The translations under genes were made by a program, and so were the position numbers. From Bacillota bacterium (GTDB lineage: Bacteria > Bacillota > DTU030 > DUMP01): DNA of 41,879 nucleotides. The notes under the pieces were generated by a model, which had not been told where the DNA came from, did no database searches, and saw only the letters and a list, made by a program, of their open reading frames with translations. Below, piece after piece: positions 37,022-41,879 of this stretch (positions within the stretch are counted from its first letter, which is position 1; every line of letters begins with the position of its first letter). Location: contig JASKKP010000016.1 in the NCBI GenBank assembly GCA_030154105.1, positions 1-41,879 on the forward strand, written 5' to 3'.

Positions 37022-37062
37022 AAAGGACCCCGGCACCTAAGCCGAAAGGGTCCTTTCTTTTT
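37022..37062 (+). terminator. leuS terminator
   Basis: AAAGGACCC (37022-37030) pairs with GGGTCCTTT (37048-37056), with inner CGGC/GCCG, followed by CTTTTTC. Confidence 0.92.
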
Positions 37063-37140
37063 CGTACCGCAGCAGGATTCCCTGCCGCGGGCGCGAATTC
37101 AAGTACCTGTCAGTTACTGGTTAAAAGGAGCTGGGGGTGG

Positions 37141-37794
37141 ATGCGGGTGGGAAACCTTACGCGCACGCAGCAGTATCTGCTCTTTGGGCTGGCCGGGGTG
37201 CTTATTGTGGTGGCGTCGTTCTTTTACTGGCACCGCGCGGCCGGCCAGGAGGCCGTAGTCATTGAACCGCCGCCGGCCGGCCCTACGGCTCCGTCCACGA
37301 CCGAGGGAGCACCGGGGGCGGAGGCAGGAGAGGCGGAGAAATCGGCGGAAGTAGTGGTGCACGTGGCCGGAGCTGTGGCTAAAAGCGGTGTCTACCGCCT
37401 TCCGGCAGGGAGCAGGGTGATCGATGCCGTGGAAGCGGCGGGCGGTGCGGCGGCGGAGGCAGATGTGGACGCCCTCAATCTGGCCCAGCCGCTGGTAGAC
37501 GGGCAAAAGGTGTGGGTACCGAAAAAAGGAGAAGTTACCGTAACGGGAGCGGCGGGCACGGCGACCGGCCCTGCAGCGGGAAGCGCGGCCGCCGGAGGCG
37601 GCAAGGTTAACATCAACACCGCCGGCGTAGCCGAGCTCGATACGCTGCCGGGGATTGGGCCGGCCCTGGCCCAGCGGATCATCGACTACCGGGCCGCCCA
37701 CGGGCCGTTTAAGAGCATCGAGGACCTCAAAAACGTCTCCGGTATCGGTGAGAAGAAGTTTGCCGAGATCAAAGATTACGTAACGCTCTACTGA
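37141..37794 (+). CDS. comEA: Competence protein ComEA (SLBB plus helix-hairpin-helix)
   Basis: A 217-residue protein with a TM helix at about 12-30, a Pro/Ala/Glu-rich linker, an SLBB domain at about 72-130 (VHVAGAVAKSGVYRLPAGSR) and a C-terminal double HhH (VNINTAGVAELDTLPGIGPA, then ISGIGEKKF-like VSGIGEKKFAEI). ComEA binds incoming double-stranded DNA at the outer face of the membrane during transformation. No comEC follows in the window. ATG 37141 follows AAGGAG and GGGGGTGG. Confidence 0.94.
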   Translation: MRVGNLTRTQQYLLFGLAGVLIVVASFFYWHRAAGQEAVVIEPPPAGPTAPSTTEGAPGAEAGEAEKSAEVVVHVAGAVAKSGVYRLPAGSRVIDAVEAAGGAAAEADVDALNLAQPLVDGQKVWVPKKGEVTVTGAAGTATGPAAGSAAAGGGKVNINTAGVAELDTLPGIGPALAQRIIDYRAAHGPFKSIEDLKNVSGIGEKKFAEIKDYVTLY

Positions 37795-37809
37795 AAGGAG
37801 CAACTTAGG

Positions 37810-38829
37810 GTGAAATGGGAAGAAATACGTGAAAACGCCCGGAATAAGCTTACGGGCATTTGTCGGGTTTGCCGAGTATGCGACGGCCGCGCCTGCGCCG
37901 GCGAGGTGCCGGGCATGGGCGGGGTGGGCACGGGAACCGCGGCGGTCAACAACTTTGAGGCTTTAAGGAAAGTGAAGCTTAACCTTAGTACTCTGCATGC
38001 CGTAAGCGACCCCGACCTTTCCGTCGACATCTTTGGACGGCGGCTGGCCCTTCCGGTGCTGGGTGCGGCGGTGGCCGGGACGAAGGTAAACTTCGGTGGC
38101 CGGTTGAGCGAGTGGGAGTTCGCCTGGGCCCAGGTGAAGGGAGCGGCCGAGGCCGGCACCTTAGCCCTTACCGGCGACGGGCCCTTAGCCGAGGTGTACG
38201 CTACCGGCCTGGCGGCCATTAAGGAGGTGGGCGGGGCCGGCATCCCAATTATTAAACCGCGTTCTCTTAAAGAAATCCGGGCCCGCATCGCGCAGGCGGA
38301 AGAAGCGGGCGCTCTGGCCGTGGGGATTGACGTCGATGCTGCGGGGCTGGTCAATATGCGCCAGGCCGGCCAACCGGTGGGGCCTTTAACGCCCGCGGCC
38401 CTCAAGGAACTCTGCGCCGCGACCCGGTTACCGCTCGTGGTTAAAGGGATTATGACGCCGGACGAAGCCCTCCTGGCGTACGAAGCCGGGGCGGCGGGAA
38501 TTGTGGTTTCCAACCACGGCGGGCGGGCGCTCGATCACACGCCGGGTACGGCCGAGGTGCTTCCGGCTATTGCCCGCGCGGTAAAGGGAAAGCTCCTCCT
38601 TCTGGCCGACGGCGGCGTCCGGAGCGGCGTCGACGTCCTGAAGTTCCTCGCTCTGGGAGCGGACGCCGTGCTGGTGGGAAGGCCGGTGGTCTGGGCGGCT
38701 TTTGGCGGGGGCGTGGAAGGCGTGGCCGCCCTCTACGCCAAACTGGCGGAAGAACTAAAAGTAGCCATGATCCTTACCGGCTGCCCCGGCGCACGGGGAG
38801 CCCGGCCCGAGCTTATCTATCAGGATTAG
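37810..38829 (+). CDS. FMN-dependent alpha-hydroxy-acid dehydrogenase-like protein
   Basis: A 339-residue TIM barrel of the FMN-dependent alpha-hydroxy-acid oxidase type. Key segments are LPLVVKGIMTPDEAL (FMN Lys), VSNHGGRALDHTPGTAEVLP with the catalytic His and substrate Arg, and LLADGGVRSGVDVLKFLALG. The N-terminus holds a cysteine cluster (CRVCRVCDGRAC), common in Clostridial members and perhaps a metal or redox site. GTG 37810 follows AAAGGAG by 9 bases, 15 bp after comEA. Substrate may be lactate or another 2-hydroxy acid; isopentenyl-diphosphate isomerase type 2 is less likely. Confidence 0.85.
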   Translation: MKWEEIRENARNKLTGICRVCRVCDGRACAGEVPGMGGVGTGTAAVNNFEALRKVKLNLSTLHAVSDPDLSVDIFGRRLALPVLGAAVAGTKVNFGGRLSEWEFAWAQVKGAAEAGTLALTGDGPLAEVYATGLAAIKEVGGAGIPIIKPRSLKEIRARIAQAEEAGALAVGIDVDAAGLVNMRQAGQPVGPLTPAALKELCAATRLPLVVKGIMTPDEALLAYEAGAAGIVVSNHGGRALDHTPGTAEVLPAIARAVKGKLLLLADGGVRSGVDVLKFLALGADAVLVGRPVVWAAFGGGVEGVAALYAKLAEELKVAMILTGCPGARGARPELIYQD

Positions 38830-39153
38830 GGCCGGCTGGCGGCGCGGTTCTCAGGCGAAGGGGGGGACGATTCGGCGCCTGGCATTTGTGAGACTTTTCT
38901 TTAGCCGGGCAGCCTAGGAAGAAGTGGCTCCTGCCCAAATCCAATGCGGGCAGGGGCTTTCTTATTGGACCGGGCGGCCGGAATGAGGCTGGCTTGGCGG
39001 GAAAAATCTCCCTGTGGCCTCCGAAGGTTTACGTTTTGTCACACAAGGCGGGGGCAAATTGTTATTAGGGGTGAAAGGAAGTCGCGACCAAGAGAATTCC
39101 GTACCGACGAGGCCTGGCGGCGGTGGCAGGCCCGCCGGATTGAGAAAGGAGCG
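38830..39153 (+). other. Gene-free stretch with a terminator and an open upstream frame
   Basis: Between the FMN protein and the exported protein there is a strong terminator (38927-38963). The frame of the next gene stays open back to 38944, inside that terminator, and encodes a helix EFRTDEAWRRWQARRIEKG just before the assigned start. No ATG, GTG or TTG with a ribosome site was found in it. GGCGGGGGC at 39048-39056 lies before ATT codons, so a rare start is conceivable. Confidence 0.45.
38927..38963 (+). terminator. Terminator after the FMN-dependent protein
   Basis: GCTCCTGCCC (38927-38936) pairs with GGGCAGGGGC (38948-38957), ten pairs with one G-T wobble, followed by TTTCTT. Confidence 0.88.
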
Positions 39154-40038
39154 ATGAAGGTGTTTTCTCGAGTAAGGCGAAGCGCTGGTGCGGCAGCAGC
39201 CTGTCTCCTGGTGGCCGGGGCTTTAACCTTTCAGCCCGTACAGACGGCGGCCGCCAATTTCCTGCAGATCTTCCGCGTCAACCAGATGACCACGGTACCG
39301 ATAAGCCAACGGAACCTGGAAGCGATGGTGCAAGAGCTCCGGGAAAAGGGCGGCCAGGTGAACTTGAGGGAACTGGGCAGGATTGCCATCGACGGCGCCA
39401 AAGGGGGTGCTGTGACTAAGGAAGCCCAAAACTGGGCCGAAGCCGTTTCTGTGCTGGGGCGTACTGTTGCGGAGCCTGCTGTACCGCCTTCTCTCGGCCT
39501 AAAACGGAGCAGCCTTTCCTACGGCCGGGAATTCACCGTGAAGTTTAACCTGAACGTCAACAAGATTAACGAGCTTCTGCGGGCATTGGGCAGCAAAAAA
39601 TTTCTCCCTCCGGAGCTTAATGGTCGGGAGTTTTCCATCCGCTTCCCCGGCATAGTGGAAGCCTCATATGTACCGGGGGAGCCTACGTCCCGCTATCTTC
39701 ATCTAAGCATCATGGGAGCGCCGGAAATCCGGGTGCCGGCGGGGGTGAATGTAAACGAACTTAGGAACGTGCTTCTGGAGCTACCGATTCTGCCGCCAGA
39801 TCTCAAGGAACGGCTGGCGTCCGTGCGCGATTGGCAGCACACGCTCATCCTGCCGAACGTAGACGGACAGGGGCGGGAAGTTAAAATAGGCCACACTACC
39901 GGCCTGCTGTATCAAAGCGGCAACCACAAGGACCGTAGCGTAGCCCTGGTCTGGCAGCAGGGCGATCTCTGGTTCATCCTGAGCGGCGCCGGCCTCACCG
40001 AGGAGCAGGTGCTTGCTATCGCCCAAAGCTTGGAGTGA
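39154..40038 (+). CDS. Exported/membrane-anchored anti-sigma-like protein
   Basis: About 294 residues. A basic N-terminus, one hydrophobic helix at about 11-27 (AGAAAACLLVAGALTF), then QPVQTAAANFLQIFRVNQMT, a segment style seen in Clostridial DUF4367/anti-sigma proteins. The rest is soluble and extracellular, with beta-rich repeats and a final WFILSGAGLTEEQVLAIAQS. ATG 39154 sits only two bases from AAGGAG; GTG 39160 has better spacing, and the frame is also open upstream, so the N-terminus is uncertain. It overlaps the ABC ATPase gene by four bases, suggesting joint function. No sigma factor gene is adjacent. Confidence 0.65.
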   Translation: MKVFSRVRRSAGAAAACLLVAGALTFQPVQTAAANFLQIFRVNQMTTVPISQRNLEAMVQELREKGGQVNLRELGRIAIDGAKGGAVTKEAQNWAEAVSVLGRTVAEPAVPPSLGLKRSSLSYGREFTVKFNLNVNKINELLRALGSKKFLPPELNGREFSIRFPGIVEASYVPGEPTSRYLHLSIMGAPEIRVPAGVNVNELRNVLLELPILPPDLKERLASVRDWQHTLILPNVDGQGREVKIGHTTGLLYQSGNHKDRSVALVWQQGDLWFILSGAGLTEEQVLAIAQSLE

Positions 40039-40976
40039 AGCCCGTGGTTATCGAGACCTTTGCCCTTACCAAGGAATATGCCGGAGGCGGTGGCTGCCGG
40101 GACGTATTCCTTAGCGTAGACCGGGGAGAGATCTTCGGGCTTCTCGGCCCCAACGGGGCCGGCAAGAGCACCTTGGTGAAAACTTTGGTCGGACTCGTCA
40201 AACCTACCCGCGGACGGGCCCTTCTCCTGGGCCGGCCGCTCGGGGACATCGGCGTGCGGCGCCGCCTCGGCTTTCTGCCGGAAAACTTCGCCTTTCCTGC
40301 CTGGTGCACCGCCCGCGAGCTTCTGGCGCTGCACGCAGAGCTCGCCGGGTTGGAGCACAGGCGGGGGCAGCAGCGCAGCGAGGAAGTGCTGGCGCAGGTC
40401 GGGATGGCCGAAGCCAAGGGCCGTATCGGTACTTTCAGCAAAGGCATGCGCCAGCGCCTGGGGTTGGCCTGCGCCCTTCTTGCCGACCCCGAACTCATCT
40501 TTCTCGATGAACCTACATCGGCACTGGACCCCTTAGGGCGGCGAGAGGTGCGCGAGCTCCTCCTTAACCTCAAAGCCCAGGGCAAGACGGTGTTTCTCAA
40601 CAGCCACCTCTTGAGCGAAGTGGAACTCATCTGCGACCGGATTGCCGTTATCAAAAACGGCGAGATCATCTACCAGGGGGGACTCGCTGAGCTCCTCACC
40701 GCTGTCCGACGGGTGGAGGTGCGCCTGGGGGCGGTTTCAGCGGCGGTGCACCGGGTACTCGCCACGTTCGACCCCGGTTTTAGCCTTTCCGGCCAGCGGG
40801 CCACGCTGAATCTTGGGCCGGAAGAGGTCCCGGCGCTGGTCAAAGCTCTAGTCGCGGCGGAGGCCGAGGTGTACGAGGTGAAACCGGTTGCCGGTACGCT
40901 GGAGGATGCCTTTGTCGAGCTGGTCAGCGAAGGGGGTGTTGAAGACGGGAAGCATCGTCCGTTACACTTGGCGTGA
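40035..40976 (+). CDS. ABC transporter ATP-binding protein
   Basis: A 313-residue ATPase with Walker A GPNGAGKST, signature FSKGMRQRLGLA, Walker B LIFLDEPTSALDP and the switch His in NSHLLSEVE. The C-terminal ~90 residues form a domain typical of drug- or lantibiotic-type exporters (DrrA/CcmA type). GTG 40035 overlaps the upstream stop. The permease gene overlaps its end by 41 bases. Cargo is unknown. Confidence 0.95.
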   Translation: MKPVVIETFALTKEYAGGGGCRDVFLSVDRGEIFGLLGPNGAGKSTLVKTLVGLVKPTRGRALLLGRPLGDIGVRRRLGFLPENFAFPAWCTARELLALHAELAGLEHRRGQQRSEEVLAQVGMAEAKGRIGTFSKGMRQRLGLACALLADPELIFLDEPTSALDPLGRREVRELLLNLKAQGKTVFLNSHLLSEVELICDRIAVIKNGEIIYQGGLAELLTAVRRVEVRLGAVSAAVHRVLATFDPGFSLSGQRATLNLGPEEVPALVKALVAAEAEVYEVKPVAGTLEDAFVELVSEGGVEDGKHRPLHLA

Positions 40977-41772
40977 GGCCCTGCGCAAACGCTTAGTGAT
41001 GCTGGTGGCGGTGCTGACGATCGGTTTCCTGGTCCTCTTCGGCTGGGGCGTGCACCAGGTCCTGGGGCTTCCCGGCCAGGTTGACCGGCTGTTTATCCGC
41101 GCCGCTGAGGCGGCCGCTCTTTTGAACATCGGCCTTTACTTTGCCAGCTTCCTTACCGCCTTTCTTACCATTGTGATGACCAGCGGAGCCATTGCCGGGG
41201 AGGTAGAGAGCGGTACCATCTACGCCGTGCTGGCGCGGCCCCTGTCCCGGCGGGCCTATGTGTTGGGGCGGTTCGGTGGCTTTCTCTTCCTGAGCCTGTT
41301 TTACGCCACGGCGCTTTATCTCTCCATGTTGCTCATCGTCCGGCCCTATCTGCCGCTTTTTGCTTCTGACGTGCTGGCGAGCTTGGGTATCTTTTTACTT
41401 CAGCCTCTGGTCCTATGTGCTCTGGCGCTGGCCGCTTCTGCCAGCTTTTCCACCCTTAACGCCGGCGTCCTCTTGGTTTCTCTCTATGCTTTCGGCGTCG
41501 TAGGCGGCCTGTTGGAGCAGATCGGAGCAGGCCTGAAGCGGGAGGTCCTTACGAACATCGGCATCTTCGCGAGCCTGGTCATGCCGGCCGACGCCCTTTT
41601 CCGCAAGGCATTATTTGAGCTCTTTGCCACGCTGGGGCAGCTGGTTAGGCTGGGAGGAGGACCCTTTTTTACCGCACCTGAACCGAGCACGGCAATGCTC
41701 CTGTGGGCTGTGTTCTACGCAGCGGTGGCGGTGGGCCTGGCGCTTTATAAGTTCGAGCGGCAGGACTTATAA
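40936..41772 (+). CDS. ABC-2-type transporter permease
   Basis: About 278 residues with six hydrophobic segments (for example LVMLVAVLTIGFLVLFGWGV, ALLNIGLYFASFLTAFLTIV and the last AMLLWAVFYAAVAVGLALY). The segment SGAIAGEVESGTIYAVLARP followed by LSRRAYVLGRF is typical of ABC-2 permeases. GTG 40936 follows AAGGGG; TTG 40939 is an alternative. Forms a complete exporter with the ATPase. Two large hairpins close the unit. Confidence 0.92.
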   Translation: MLKTGSIVRYTWREALRKRLVMLVAVLTIGFLVLFGWGVHQVLGLPGQVDRLFIRAAEAAALLNIGLYFASFLTAFLTIVMTSGAIAGEVESGTIYAVLARPLSRRAYVLGRFGGFLFLSLFYATALYLSMLLIVRPYLPLFASDVLASLGIFLLQPLVLCALALAASASFSTLNAGVLLVSLYAFGVVGGLLEQIGAGLKREVLTNIGIFASLVMPADALFRKALFELFATLGQLVRLGGGPFFTAPEPSTAMLLWAVFYAAVAVGLALYKFERQDL

Positions 41773-41774
41773 AA

Positions 41775-41821
41775 TAGGCGGGGACAGTCGGGAAAATAGC
41801 TTGCCGAGCTGTCCCCGCCTA
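41775..41821 (+). terminator. Perfect 13-bp hairpin after the ABC unit
   Basis: TAGGCGGGGACAG (41775-41787) pairs with CTGTCCCCGCCTA (41809-41821), with inner TCGG/CCGA. No U-run follows directly, so it may stall or process the transcript rather than terminate it alone. Confidence 0.6.
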
Positions 41822-41862
41822 CGCGGCCTTATTGGCGGCGATTCTTCTTTATCGGCCGCGTA
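41820..41862. repeat. Second hairpin TACGCGGCC/GGCCGCGTA at the window end
   Basis: A 9-bp perfect inverted repeat (41820-41828 and 41854-41862) shares two bases with the previous hairpin, so the two may compete. A T run (41874-41879) follows at the very end of the window. Confidence 0.55.
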
Positions 41863-41879
41863 CCGCTCCGCTATTTTTT

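Overview
The window looks like chromosomal DNA of a GC-rich, endospore-forming member of the Clostridia, probably a thermophilic Moorella/Thermanaeromonas-like lineage. Evidence for this is the sporulation genes (spoIVFA/spoIVFB, spo0B, a DUF1657 gene), the Firmicutes gene order rplU-prp-rpmA-spo0B-obgE-nadD-yqeK-rsfS-leuS-comEA, a T-box leader, and many GTG and TTG starts with strong GGAGG ribosome sites. The lineage is an inference; no 16S rRNA gene is present.

Region 1 (1-8146, minus strand) is a bacterial microcompartment operon for coenzyme-B12-dependent diol (1,2-propanediol or glycerol) breakdown. In transcription order it encodes an unrecognised multi-spanning membrane protein, shell proteins PduA and PduB, dehydratase subunits PduC, PduD and PduE, reactivase PduG, and CoA-acylating aldehyde dehydrogenase PduP, which runs off the left edge. 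The enzymes and PduB carry similar N-terminal helices of the encapsulation type. An iron-type alcohol dehydrogenase at 13230-14378 could be the alcohol-forming partner.

Region 2 (8290-15352) is mixed: nrdR, a zinc-dependent phospholipase-C-like protein, two divergent XRE-type regulators, a FapA/DUF342 protein with an HD-GYP-like protein, the alcohol dehydrogenase, a DUF1657 sporulation-type protein and a NifU-like scaffold. Region 3 (15521-18877) is a copper-response locus: csoR and copA, each with its own promoter and palindromic operator, then a small SHOCT protein. copA is interrupted by an in-frame TAG where the family usually has Trp.

Region 4 (18906-22818) carries a two-subunit class I fumarase, a 4-oxalocrotonate tautomerase-like protein, a small membrane protein and the spoIVFA-spoIVFB pair behind a sigma-E-like promoter. 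Region 5 (22873-34212) is a housekeeping run: a paired radical SAM/DUF2344 system, RNase G, L21, Prp, L27, Spo0B, Obg, NadD, an RRM protein, YqeK, an LCP protein and RsfS.

Region 6 (34141-37062) is the most unusual part. leuS is preceded by a T-box leader with specifier CTC (Leu), a canonical T-box motif and a terminator. A complete tRNA-Ala(GGC) gene sits inside the leader, in the loop of the helix between Stem I and the antiterminator. Region 7 (37141-41862) holds comEA, an FMN-dependent alpha-hydroxy-acid dehydrogenase-like protein, an exported anti-sigma-like protein and a two-gene ABC exporter ending in two large hairpins.
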